Source: Bacteroidota bacterium (GTDB lineage: Bacteria; Bacteroidota; Rhodothermia; Rhodothermales; UBA10348). Taken from it: 24,776 nt of DNA. Location: assembly GCA_027620595.1 (NCBI GenBank), contig JAQCDI010000005.1, positions 1-24,776 of the forward strand, read 5' to 3'. This document shows, in pieces, positions 7,657-16,254 of the stretch. Both the position numbers and the translations under genes were made by a program. The notes under the pieces are model-generated. The model ran no database searches and was not told where the DNA came from. It worked only from the letters and a program-made list of their open reading frames with translations. Positions within the stretch are counted from its first letter, which is position 1. Every line of letters begins with the position of its first letter.

Positions 7657-10600
7657 CTATGCCAGCCGAATTCCGATCGTCAGCTCTTCGCTATTGATGT
7701 CGAACTCCGAGACGAGGTCTCCCGCCGGATTTTCGGACGGTTCCAACTCCAGACACAGGGTCTCGTTCCGTATCCAGGATGCATGATCGCCAATGGCCGA
7801 AACGAGGCCTGATCCCCCTTTGTACGTGGCTCGAATACGGTCTGTTACTTCGTAATCCGCTTCTTTGCGCATGTTCTGGATACGGTTCACCACCTCCCGG
7901 GCAAGCCCTTCCTTGCGCAGCTCATCGGTGATGGCAGTGTCGAGCGCCACGGTAACGCGATCCTCCTGACCAACCAGCCAGCCTTCCACGCCTTCGCTCA
8001 CGATTTCGATGTCCTCACTGCCGAGCGTCACCGCTTCCCCGGACAGGTCCAAAGTGAGGGATCCGGCATCGATGAAGGCATCAATCTGTGTGTCGCTGAG
8101 CTCCCGGATGGCCGCTGTGGCATCTTTCATCAGCTTGCCCAGGCGCTTGCCCAGTGTCTTGAAATTGGGCCGGGCCTGCCGACTGACCACCGACGACGAT
8201 CCGTGGACATACTCGATGGTCTTGATATTGGTCTCGTCGGCAATGATACGGGACACCGAATCCACCACCTCCTGTTCTACCCCTGTCCCGGTGACCACCA
8301 TGATGCGCGGCAAGGGCTGTCGGACGTTGATACCGGCAGCATTGCGCAACCCGAGGACCACTGAGGAAACCGTCCGAGCCAGGTACATGCGGTGCTCCAG
8401 CGCCTCGTCGTAGGCCCCGGCATGTTCCTGATGGTCTGGGAATCGCGTCAAATGGACGGACGCCTCGGGATGCAGCTTCATCACCGAATTCAGATTGCTG
8501 AACAGCCACTCCGCGTAGAAGGGCGAAATCGGGGCCATCAGACGGCTCACCGTCAAAAGGCAATCGGCCACCGTCAAGTACGCAGCCCGCTTTTCCCGGG
8601 CATCGGTGCCGCTGTCCTTTGCGCTCCAGAACCGGCGACGATTCCGGCGGATGTACCAGTTGGAGAGCTCATCCGCAAATTGCTCCACGGCCCGAGCTGC
8701 TTTGGTCGGGTTGTATTCGCTGAGCGCATCGTGCACCTGCACCGAGGTGGAGTGCAGTCGGGACAGGATCCACCGGTCCATTTCCGGGCGATCCGTCACC
8801 GGGATGTCGTTTCCGCCCTCGAAGCCATCCACGTTGGCGTACGTGGCAAAGAAGGAATACACGTTGGTCAACGTGTTGAAGAACTTGCGCTGCGTCTCCA
8901 CGATGCCCCGCTCGGAGAACTTCAGATTCTCCCAGGGTGGCGTGTTGCTCATCATGTACCAGCGGATGACGTCCACCCCATGAGTGGCAATGAGCGCAAA
9001 CGGGTCCACGGCGTTACCCTTGCTCTTGGACATCTTCTCGCCTTTCTCGTCGAGCACGAGTCCATTGACCACCACGTTGCGGTAGGCCAGGTCATCCATG
9101 ACCAGCGCCGCAATGGCATGCAGGGTGTAGAACCAGCCGCGGGTCTGGTCCACCCCTTCGGCAATGAAATCCCCCGGGAAGTTGCGCTCGAAGGTCTCCT
9201 TGTTCTCGAAGGGATAGTGCCACTGTGCAAACGGCATGGCGCCCGAATCGAACCAGACATCGATGAGGTCCTCGACGCGTCGCATGGTACCGCCATCCGG
9301 GGCCGGCCAGGTGAGTTCATCCACGAACGGACGATGCAGATCCACGTCGGCATCGTCATCCGGAAGTTGCCCCGGGCACTTCTCCCGCAATTCAGCAATC
9401 GAACCGATGACCTCGATGTACTCCGAGTCGGGGGCGTCCGACTGCCATATCGGCAGCGGCGTTCCCCAGTAGCGACGACGGCTGAGCGCCCAGTCCACGT
9501 TGTTCTTGAGCCAGTCCCCGAAACGACCCGTTCCGATGCTTTCGGGTTGCCAGTTGATCTGGTCGTTGAGCGCCATGAGGCGGTCCTTGATGGCAGTGGT
9601 ACGGACAAACCAGCTGTCCACCGGGTAGCTCATCAGGGGCGTGCCCTTGCGCCAATCGTGGGGATAATTGTGCAGGTAGGTTTCGTGGCGGTACATCAAG
9701 CCGCGGTCGTAAAGGTCCCGGGAAACGACCTTGTCCGCCTCCTTGAACCAGAGGCCCGAAACCAGACCGAAGCCTTCACGGAAGTGCCCGTCCGGCTGCA
9801 AGGCATTGAGCATGGGCAGACCCATCTTCAGACCGGTCTCGTAATCTTCAGCGCCGAAGGCCGGCGCGGTGTGGACGAGGCCAGTACCATCCTCGGTGGA
9901 CACGTAGTCGGCCGGGACGATCTGCCAGGCGTTTTCCGTGCCTTCGGCGCCGACAAAGAAGTCGAACAGCGGCTCATAGCGATTGCCCAGCAACGTCTCC
10001 CCTTTCATTAGCTCAAGGATCTCGTACTCCTCCTTGATGACCGCCAGTCGCGCCTTGGCCAGGATCAGTTCATGCGAACCAATATCCTCCGTGGTCAGAC
10101 GGATCCGGACGTAGTCGATCTTCGGGCCGCAGGCAATGGCCGCGTTGGAAACGGTGGTCCATGGCGTCGTGGTCCAGGCCAGATAATACAGGTCCGGGCT
10201 CTCGATCGAGCGGAAGCGGGTATAGATGCTGGGATCCTGGACTTCCTTGTACCCGAGGCTCACCTCATGTGAGGAGAGAACGGTTCCCGATCCGGGGCTG
10301 TACCACTGGATCTTGAAGCCTTTGTAGAGATATCCCTTTCGGTACATCTCCTTGAGCAGCCACCAGACGCTCTCGATGTACGTGGACTTGAAGGTGATGT
10401 AGGGATCGTCCAGATCCACCCAGTATCCCATGCGGGTGGTCAGTTCGTCCCAAAGGCCCTTGTAGCGTAGTACGCTTTCGCGACATGCGGCATTGTATCG
10501 GGCAATTCCATACTCCTCGACCTGGTGCCGCCCCTCCAGGCCCAGTTCTTTCTCGACCTCGATCTCTACCGGCAGACCGTGCGTGTCCCACCCTGCTTTG

Positions 10601-10842
10601 CGGTCCACCCGGAATCCCTGCATGGTCTTGAACCGGCAGAAAATGTCCTTGATGGTCCGGGCCATGACGTGGTGGATGCCCGGCTTGCCATTGGCCGTGG
10701 GAGGCCCCTCATAGAAGGTGAAGGACGGGGCACCGTCCCGCTGGGCCAGACTCTGCTCGAAAATGCCCTCCTTTTGCCAGAAAGCCAGGATGTCCTGTTC
10801 GGTCCGGTTGGCGTCGAGGTCCTTGAATTCGGGGAACGACAT
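7657..10842 (-). CDS. ileS: Isoleucyl-tRNA synthetase, type 2
   Basis: Class I aminoacyl-tRNA synthetase that charges tRNA-Ile and edits valine. The 1061-residue length and the GPPTANGKPGIHH signature fit the IleRS2 group rather than E. coli-type IleRS1. The HIGH-equivalent motif is GIHH at 55-58, with first and third positions exchanged. KMSKS lies at 603-607 within KGEKMSKSKGNAVDPF. The CP1 editing domain lies between them, and the anticodon-binding and C-terminal domains follow. ATG 10842 (MSFPEFKDLDANRTEQ) is the family-like start; the frame stays open upstream, but that part is low-complexity Pro/Arg/Gly without homology. A 167-bp leader with a long inverted repeat separates it from punA. 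The DksA-like gene starts 38 bases after its stop. Confidence 0.97.
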   Translation of the reverse strand: MSFPEFKDLDANRTEQDILAFWQKEGIFEQSLAQRDGAPSFTFYEGPPTANGKPGIHHVMARTIKDIFCRFKTMQGFRVDRKAGWDTHGLPVEIEVEKELGLEGRHQVEEYGIARYNAACRESVLRYKGLWDELTTRMGYWVDLDDPYITFKSTYIESVWWLLKEMYRKGYLYKGFKIQWYSPGSGTVLSSHEVSLGYKEVQDPSIYTRFRSIESPDLYYLAWTTTPWTTVSNAAIACGPKIDYVRIRLTTEDIGSHELILAKARLAVIKEEYEILELMKGETLLGNRYEPLFDFFVGAEGTENAWQIVPADYVSTEDGTGLVHTAPAFGAEDYETGLKMGLPMLNALQPDGHFREGFGLVSGLWFKEADKVVSRDLYDRGLMYRHETYLHNYPHDWRKGTPLMSYPVDSWFVRTTAIKDRLMALNDQINWQPESIGTGRFGDWLKNNVDWALSRRRYWGTPLPIWQSDAPDSEYIEVIGSIAELREKCPGQLPDDDADVDLHRPFVDELTWPAPDGGTMRRVEDLIDVWFDSGAMPFAQWHYPFENKETFERNFPGDFIAEGVDQTRGWFYTLHAIAALVMDDLAYRNVVVNGLVLDEKGEKMSKSKGNAVDPFALIATHGVDVIRWYMMSNTPPWENLKFSERGIVETQRKFFNTLTNVYSFFATYANVDGFEGGNDIPVTDRPEMDRWILSRLHSTSVQVHDALSEYNPTKAARAVEQFADELSNWYIRRNRRRFWSAKDSGTDAREKRAAYLTVADCLLTVSRLMAPISPFYAEWLFSNLNSVMKLHPEASVHLTRFPDHQEHAGAYDEALEHRMYLARTVSSVVLGLRNAAGINVRQPLPRIMVVTGTGVEQEVVDSVSRIIADETNIKTIEYVHGSSSVVSRQARPNFKTLGKRLGKLMKDATAAIRELSDTQIDAFIDAGSLTLDLSGEAVTLGSEDIEIVSEGVEGWLVGQEDRVTVALDTAITDELRKEGLAREVVNRIQNMRKEADYEVTDRIRATYKGGSGLVSAIGDHASWIRNETLCLELEPSENPAGDLVSEFDINSEELTIGIRLA

Positions 10843-10874
10843 GCGTGCAGGCGTAGTCTTCGTGCGGGAAATCG

Positions 10875-10973
10875 GGCCGGCGCCGGGTGTCCGACGGACC
10901 GGTAGGGAAAGCCTGTAAGATAGCGATACGGGGCCGAACGAGGAGCATCTGCCACGGAAACCCGGCGCCGGCC
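10875..10973 (-). repeat. 14-bp inverted repeat in the ileS leader
   Basis: GGCCGGCGCCGGGT at 10875-10888 is the exact reverse complement of ACCCGGCGCCGGCC at 10960-10973. Each arm contains the self-complementary CCGGCGCCGG, so each can fold alone or pair with the other. A second, shorter pair, CCTGTAA (10912-10918) and TTACAGG (10983-10989), interleaves with it. It lies between the punA stop and the ileS start, in the probable 5' leader of ileS. Confidence 0.5.
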
Positions 10974-11009
10974 TCGGCCGAATTACAGGATTCCTCAAAT
11001 ACCCCGCGC

Positions 11010-11840
11010 CTACAGCGTGGGCACCACCGCCTCCAGCAGACGGCACAGCAGATCAGAAGCCCGGGCCGCAGCGGCCAGCACGTCATCGATAGAGATGGGT
11101 AGAAGGTTGTTGGGGTCGCACTCATCCGTTATGACGGAGAAGGCCAACACCTTGATTCCCATATGGTTGGCGGCCAGCACCTCCGGAACGGTGCTCATCC
11201 CGATGACCGACGCTCCCATGCGTTGCAGCATGCGGTACTCCGCCCGCGTTTCCAGGTTGGGACCCACCACAGCGGCATACACGCCCTCATGCATCGATAC
11301 ACCCAAGGCCTCGGCCGCCTGGCGCGCTTTTCGGCGCAGTGGCGCGGGATAAGGATCTGACATATCGGGAAAACGGGGACCCCAGGAATCGTGGTTGGGT
11401 CCCTCCAACGGATTGTGGCTCATCAGATTGATGTGATCCTCAATGAGCATGATGTCGCCCGCCCGGTGCTGTGGAAGCAAGCCACCACAGGCATTGGATA
11501 TGACCAGCGTCCGGACACCGAGTTCGCCTAGCACCCGGACGGGAAGGGTCACTTGTTTTGCGGAATAGCCTTCGTAGATGTGAGCCCTGCCTTTGAGCGC
11601 CAGGACCGGACGCCCGGCCAACGTGCCTTTGATCAGCAACCCAGCGTGGGATTGAACCGTGGAGACCGGAAACCCCTCGATCTCCTCATACGGAATCTGA
11701 TCATGCACCTCGATGATGCGGGATAGCCCATCCAAACCTGTACCAAGGATGATGCCCAGATCTGGCAGCTCGTCCAAGCGCTGACGCAGGAAAGCAGCTG
11801 CCTGACGCACAGCATCAACATGGGTATCCTGTCGATCCAT
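11010..11840 (-). CDS. Purine nucleoside phosphorylase, trimeric (PNP) family
   Basis: Phosphorolyses purine (deoxy)nucleosides to the free base and (deoxy)ribose 1-phosphate for purine salvage. The 276-residue length fits the trimeric family. Visible motifs are ILGTGLDGL (31-39, phosphate loop), GRAHIYEGY with His87, ISNACGG (114-120), VVGPNLETRAEY (191-202) with Glu197, and MSTVPE (215-220). The position equal to human Asn243, which contacts the base, is Asp239 (FSVITDE). ATG 11840 overlaps the stop codon of the divIVA-type gene by one base (TGATG), so translation is probably coupled. A methylthioadenosine phosphorylase reading is less likely, given the length and the SVITD motif, but substrate choice cannot be proved from sequence. 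Confidence 0.93.
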   Translation of the reverse strand: MDRQDTHVDAVRQAAAFLRQRLDELPDLGIILGTGLDGLSRIIEVHDQIPYEEIEGFPVSTVQSHAGLLIKGTLAGRPVLALKGRAHIYEGYSAKQVTLPVRVLGELGVRTLVISNACGGLLPQHRAGDIMLIEDHINLMSHNPLEGPNHDSWGPRFPDMSDPYPAPLRRKARQAAEALGVSMHEGVYAAVVGPNLETRAEYRMLQRMGASVIGMSTVPEVLAANHMGIKVLAFSVITDECDPNNLLPISIDDVLAAAARASDLLCRLLEAVVPTL

Positions 11841-12916
11841 CAGCGATCGTCCGCGTCCTGTTCCTCATCGAGACCCTTCAGGATCTCGTGGATCTTCCGG
11901 ATCTCGTCATCTGCCGAGTCCTCCGGAAGACGGGATCCGTCCTGACGTATCGGCCGATCCTCGTCCTCCTCATCCCCCGCTGATTCAAAGACAGGGGTCA
12001 CCTTCCAACCCGGAGAGGCATCCCGCAGATCGTCTTCTTCTTCCTCGTCATAATCATCGTCATCATCATCGCCTTCGTCGTCGTCCCAATCCTCCTCATC
12101 ATCCTCATCGTCCAAATCATCCTCATCCTCGTCCTCTTCGTCATCATCCCAATCCTCCTCTCCCTCCTCATCGTCTTCGTCGTCCTCATCATCCTCCCAC
12201 TCCTCTTCATCCCAGTCCTCTTCTTCGTCTTCCGAAGACGCCACAGCATCGTCTCCCGCCTCGGTGCTTTCGGTGTCCGATGCATGTCCGTCATCCGACC
12301 ACGCGTCCTTTGCTTCGGTGGTGTCTTCCTCCGCCGTCTCCGCGCCCCAGGTCTCATCCCTCAATTCCTTGTCCGAAGGCGTTGCGGCCATCGGCTGGGC
12401 GGCATCTTCCTCGCGGAACATCTCGATTTCCTTGCGGGGACCCCCGGCGGCCAGCGTCCGCTCTCCCGTGTCGGTTTCATAGTGGCGCAGCATTTCCATC
12501 TCGGAAACAAGGAACGAGCGCAACTTGGCCACGATCTCCTGCTGGCGAACCGCATATCGCGCCGTTTCCCGCTTGACCTCCAAGCGATTGGTATCCGCCT
12601 CCCGCTGCAGGCTCACGATGCGGTTCTCGGCTTCCTGCAGCATATCAGCTGCTTTGCGTTCGGCGCTCTCGATGGTCTGACGGGCACTCGAACGCGCCGT
12701 CTGGAGCGCTTCTTCGAGCGCTTCCTCGACCTTCATGTAGTGCTCGAGCTTGAGCTGCTGTTCGTTGATTTTGTCCTGGGCCCTGCGCAGGTCGTCCACG
12801 AGTTCCTGCCAGCCGGTGGCCACAACCTGCAGGAAGGACTCCACTTCTTCGGGATCATAGCCCCGGAATGTGCGGGCAAACTCCTGTTTGCGGATATCCA
12901 GCGCCGAAAGCTTCAT
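11840..12916 (-). CDS. DivIVA-domain protein with hyperacidic tail
   Basis: DivIVA-family proteins are membrane-curvature-sensing coiled-coil scaffolds tied to division or polar growth. The N-terminus (1-30) is diagnostic: LSALDIRKQEFARTFRGYDP, then EVESFL. A long coiled coil covers about 30-145. A Ser/Thr/Ala-rich acidic linker follows, then a tract at 229-296 in which 60 of 68 residues are Asp or Glu, punctuated by Trp at 235, 256 and 277 (exactly 21 apart) plus Trp240 and Tyr289. The C-terminal 60 residues return to normal composition and end in a short amphipathic segment (DEIRKIHEILKGL, 337-349). The protein has 358 residues, longer than many DivIVA homologues. It follows yggS by 108 bases and precedes punA with a one-base overlap. 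The role of the acidic tail is unknown. Confidence 0.9.
   Translation of the reverse strand: MKLSALDIRKQEFARTFRGYDPEEVESFLQVVATGWQELVDDLRRAQDKINEQQLKLEHYMKVEEALEEALQTARSSARQTIESAERKAADMLQEAENRIVSLQREADTNRLEVKRETARYAVRQQEIVAKLRSFLVSEMEMLRHYETDTGERTLAAGGPRKEIEMFREEDAAQPMAATPSDKELRDETWGAETAEEDTTEAKDAWSDDGHASDTESTEAGDDAVASSEDEEEDWDEEEWEDDEDDEDDEEGEEDWDDDEEDEDEDDLDDEDDEEDWDDDEGDDDDDDYDEEEEDDLRDASPGWKVTPVFESAGDEEDEDRPIRQDGSRLPEDSADDEIRKIHEILKGLDEEQDADDR
12029..12232 (-). repeat. GAN-rich coding repeat with 63-bp period
   Basis: This stretch encodes the hyperacidic tract of the DivIVA-domain protein, almost entirely GAT/GAC/GAG/GAA codons. On the plus strand TCCCAATCCTCCTC occurs at 12084-12097 and again at 12147-12160, exactly 63 bases apart, and the next tryptophan codon lies 63 bases further on (12212-12214). 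Three degenerate 21-codon units fit the pattern. Confidence 0.75.
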
Positions 12917-13024
12917 GGTCCGTGCGAGTAGGATGGGAATCGGTATCAGGTCCCGGAAGATAGGGAATCAAGCAGGCAATACCGCACCAGAAACCCTCCA
13001 TACTGCAGCAGAATCACATTCCTT

Positions 13025-13723
13025 TCAGCGCGATCCGAAGATGGCGCTACCGATGCGGACGTGGGTAGCTCCCTCCTCGATGGCCACTTCGAAGTCGCCG
13101 CTCATACCCATCGAAAGCAGGGGCTGCCCAACTGCCAGGCGGTCGGAAATGCTGTCTCCCAAGCGCCGCAACAGGGCCAACTCGCCCCGCACTGCTTCGG
13201 GATCCTCTACCGGAGAAGCCAGGGTCATCAGGCCCGAGAGCCGTATGCGATCCAACGGCTGCAGTCGGTCCACGAGCGCATCGAGGTCGGCCGGCTCGAC
13301 ACCGAATTTGGAGGCTTCACCCGAGACGTTGACCTGGATCAGGCACGCCAGATGGGCATCCGTTGCCTCCAACCGCTTCTGCAATTCCTGTCCCAGACGC
13401 TCACTGTCCAGGGCATGGAACAGGTCTATCCGACCGGCCACTTCCCTGGCCTTGTTGCGCTGCAGATGTCCAATAAGATGCCACCGGATCGGAAACGTAT
13501 CACTCCCGCGTCCCAACGCATCCATCTTGGCCACAAGCTCCTGCACCTTGTTCTCGCCGAAGTCCACCTGCGCCAGGCTCGAGACAGCTTCGATATCGGG
13601 CACTGGGAACGTCTTCGAAACGGCAATCAGGGTGACCTCCGAAGGCGCCCGACCGGCCCGGGAGGCCGCCGCATGGATGCGCGCCTTCATGGCTTCGAGG
13701 CGTTCCTGGAGTTGTGCATTCAT
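13025..13723 (-). CDS. yggS: YggS-family PLP-binding protein (PLPBP)
   Basis: Pyridoxal-phosphate homeostasis protein with an alanine-racemase-like barrel and no known catalytic activity; it buffers PLP and affects amino-acid pools. The 232-residue product shows LIAVSKTFP with the PLP lysine at Lys37, VDFGENKVQE, the hallmark WHLIGHLQRNK, QVNVSGEASKFG and LSMGMSGDFEVAI. ATG 13723 (MNAQLQERLEAMK) was chosen, since the longer frame runs into the upstream permease gene; it sits 13 bases after the permease stop. The equivalent in Gram-positive bacteria is ylmE, which lies upstream of divIVA in the division-associated cluster, as it does here. Confidence 0.95.
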   Translation of the reverse strand: MNAQLQERLEAMKARIHAAASRAGRAPSEVTLIAVSKTFPVPDIEAVSSLAQVDFGENKVQELVAKMDALGRGSDTFPIRWHLIGHLQRNKAREVAGRIDLFHALDSERLGQELQKRLEATDAHLACLIQVNVSGEASKFGVEPADLDALVDRLQPLDRIRLSGLMTLASPVEDPEAVRGELALLRRLGDSISDRLAVGQPLLSMGMSGDFEVAIEEGATHVRIGSAIFGSR

Positions 13724-13736
13724 TGGGTGCCGGGGT

Positions 13737-16253
13737 TCAGACTTCGCTTCGCAGGACATCCAGGGCACTGCGGTCATAGACACCGCGCGAGTTGAGGTGC
13801 CCGATGACGAGGGTCAACACGACCACGGACGCCATGATGATCCCGACCGAGGCAAAAGGGACACTCAGGGGCGCGTCGAAGACGAAGATCGAGATGGACC
13901 AGCCCGCTGCCAGTGCAAGAAGGATGCCCGTCAAGGACGCGGCGAAGCCCAGGACGAGGTACTCCACCGACATGATGCGCAACACGGTCTTTCGCGATGC
14001 GCCGAGCGTCTTCAGGAGAACACTTTCCTCGATACGCTGGAATCGACTGATCAACACGGCCCCTGCCAGGACGATCATCCCCGTGAGTACCGAGAACAAC
14101 GCCATGAAACGGGCCACGAAAGCAATCCGCGAAAAGATGGCTTCAAAGGTGTTCAGGATCAGAGACAGGTCAATGGCACTGACGCTCGGCAGCTGCCGGA
14201 CCACAGCGCTTTGGACCTGGGCGGATTGTGCCTCCGTGTCGGTCCTCGTCATGATCACATGCATGGCCGGAGCGGCATCCAGGGATCCAGCCGGGAAAAC
14301 GACGAAGAAGTTGGTCTGCATGCGTCGCCAGTCCACCGTCCGGATGGACCCTACCACCGTCGGTACCAGGATACCCTGGATATCGAATACGATGGAGTCT
14401 CCGATGTCCACTGCGAGTTCGTTGGCCACATCCTGTTCCACGGAAACCGGGATGGCCCCCTCGCCCGACCATGCGGGCGTGAAAATGCCCGAAACAAGGG
14501 TTTCCGAATCCGTCAGATGGTCCCTGAAGGTTGAGCGGTATTCCCTGCGGTGGGCCCATGTGGCACGGGCCGTGGAATCCTCCCGCAACTCCTGTACCGT
14601 GCGGTCCCCCACTGCGTGGATGCGCATGGTCACGATGAGTGTCTGCTCCAGGATCGGCAAACCCTGCTCCATGACCACTTGCCGGACAGGCTCCACTTGG
14701 GCCGGCTGGATATCGTAGAATATCAGATTCGGGCGATTCGTATCCCCGGCTACGGTGATCTGGCTGACCAGGGTGTCCTCGCTGACCAGCATCGTGGTAA
14801 CCAAGAACGTCCCCAGCCCCAGGGCGAGCATCATGGTCAGCGTCTGATTGTTCGGTCGGTGCAGATTGGCTATGCCCTGCTTGATCGTGTACGAGACGCC
14901 CACCGGTGGGCGACGGGACAGAACAGCCATGAGAAGACGGGCCGTTCCGGCCAACAACAGGAACACGATCAGGATGGCCCCTGCATATCCCAGACCCATG
15001 CCAACGGAAGGCGCCTGGGCCACGGCAAAACCGGTCGTTCCGAGACCGATGACACCGACGGTTGCCCACCAGGCCCATCCCTTGCGCCGCGGTCCCGTCT
15101 CAACGCCGGAGCGCAGCGCCATGAGGGGCGACACGTCCCGCAATGAAAGCAGAGGCAACAGGGCGAAGAGCAACGTCACACCCAACCCGATTCCGGAGCC
15201 CATGAATACGGCCGGCCAGGACACCCGGAAGTCCACATCCACAGGAAGGAAGTCGGCCAGGACCTGCGGGATGAGGGTCTGAATCAGGACGCCAAGGCCG
15301 CTTCCCAGGAATGCTCCAAAAAGGCCCATGCCTGCGGCCTGGAAAACATAAACCCACACCGTGGAGCGGACGGACGCGCCGTAGCATCGAAGCACGGCGA
15401 TGGTCTGGATCCGCTGCCGGACATACACGCTGATGGATGAAGCCACACCGAGGGAACCGAGCAACAAGGCGGTGAAGCCCACGAGACCAAGAAAGCGGTA
15501 CAGGTTCGTCAGGGCTGCATTCCAGTTCTCCCGCTCCTCTTCGACGGTGTCCGTACCCACACGGTAGCCGCGCAATTCCGACTGAAGGGGCTCGATGGCC
15601 GCGTCCGCGTCCCGTTCGTCCTCAAATCGGAAGTAGACCTCGTAGTCGGCCCGGCTTCCGGCAGCCAGCAGCGTGGTGTCCAGACGTGCCAGAGGCACAT
15701 AGACCCGTGGACTGAACAACATCACCGCCGCCGATTCCCGCGGGGTCTGCAAGAGGCGTCCCTCCACCCTGTAGTCCATGCCGCCGATACGCATCGAGTC
15801 TCCGATGACGATGTCGTACTGCTGCATCAAGGTGCCGTCGATCAGCGCGCCGCCGCTCTCCAGATACGATGTGGCCGCTTCAGGCGGATCGGTTTCCACG
15901 GCACCGTAGAACGGGAAGCCTTCCTGATTGCCGCGCACGGTAACCAGGCGGGAAGAACCCGTGCGGGGAAAGAAGGCCATCGAGGCAAACGACGTCCGGC
16001 GGGACTGGGTGCCGCCAAGGGAATCGATGATGGCCTCCACCCGCTCGTTGAACGGGCTTCCGCTTTCGAGACTCAAGTCGGCCCCCAGAAGCGTGCGGGC
16101 CTCCTGGTCTATGGCTGCCTTCAGATTGTCCCCGAACGAGTTGATGGACACCAGGGCCGCCACGCCCAGGACCATCGAGGAAACAAACAGGAGCAATCGG
16201 CCCCGGTTGCCCCGGGTATCCCGGGCTGCAAATCGCCAGATCCAACGATCCAT
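13737..16253 (-). CDS. ybbP: ABC transporter permease, FtsX/YbbP family
   Basis: Inner-membrane permease of the type VII ABC (mechanotransmission) group, partner of the ATPase encoded just upstream. The 838-residue protein has a helix at about 18-40, a large periplasmic region to about 245, an FtsX-type three-helix block about 250-380, two further helices about 395-445, a helix about 470-490, a second periplasmic region, and a terminal FtsX block about 715-830. This double layout and length match YbbP-like permeases rather than the smaller LolC/MacB types. It starts one base after the ATPase stop, with a good GGAGG six bases before ATG 16253. The tesA-like lipoprotein gene is divergent next to the ATPase, as in E. 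coli tesA-ybbAP. The exported or extracted substrate is not known. Confidence 0.9.
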   Translation of the reverse strand: MDRWIWRFAARDTRGNRGRLLLFVSSMVLGVAALVSINSFGDNLKAAIDQEARTLLGADLSLESGSPFNERVEAIIDSLGGTQSRRTSFASMAFFPRTGSSRLVTVRGNQEGFPFYGAVETDPPEAATSYLESGGALIDGTLMQQYDIVIGDSMRIGGMDYRVEGRLLQTPRESAAVMLFSPRVYVPLARLDTTLLAAGSRADYEVYFRFEDERDADAAIEPLQSELRGYRVGTDTVEEERENWNAALTNLYRFLGLVGFTALLLGSLGVASSISVYVRQRIQTIAVLRCYGASVRSTVWVYVFQAAGMGLFGAFLGSGLGVLIQTLIPQVLADFLPVDVDFRVSWPAVFMGSGIGLGVTLLFALLPLLSLRDVSPLMALRSGVETGPRRKGWAWWATVGVIGLGTTGFAVAQAPSVGMGLGYAGAILIVFLLLAGTARLLMAVLSRRPPVGVSYTIKQGIANLHRPNNQTLTMMLALGLGTFLVTTMLVSEDTLVSQITVAGDTNRPNLIFYDIQPAQVEPVRQVVMEQGLPILEQTLIVTMRIHAVGDRTVQELREDSTARATWAHRREYRSTFRDHLTDSETLVSGIFTPAWSGEGAIPVSVEQDVANELAVDIGDSIVFDIQGILVPTVVGSIRTVDWRRMQTNFFVVFPAGSLDAAPAMHVIMTRTDTEAQSAQVQSAVVRQLPSVSAIDLSLILNTFEAIFSRIAFVARFMALFSVLTGMIVLAGAVLISRFQRIEESVLLKTLGASRKTVLRIMSVEYLVLGFAASLTGILLALAAGWSISIFVFDAPLSVPFASVGIIMASVVVLTLVIGHLNSRGVYDRSALDVLRSEV

Positions 16254-16254
16254 G

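Noticed and set aside
8392..10011. 539-codon plus-strand open frame within ileS
   Set aside because: Antisense shadow of the IleRS coding sequence, with no recognisable domain.
12870..14534. 554-codon plus-strand open frame across yggS and ybbP
   Set aside because: It spans two well-supported genes on the other strand and its composition is that of a reverse-frame shadow.
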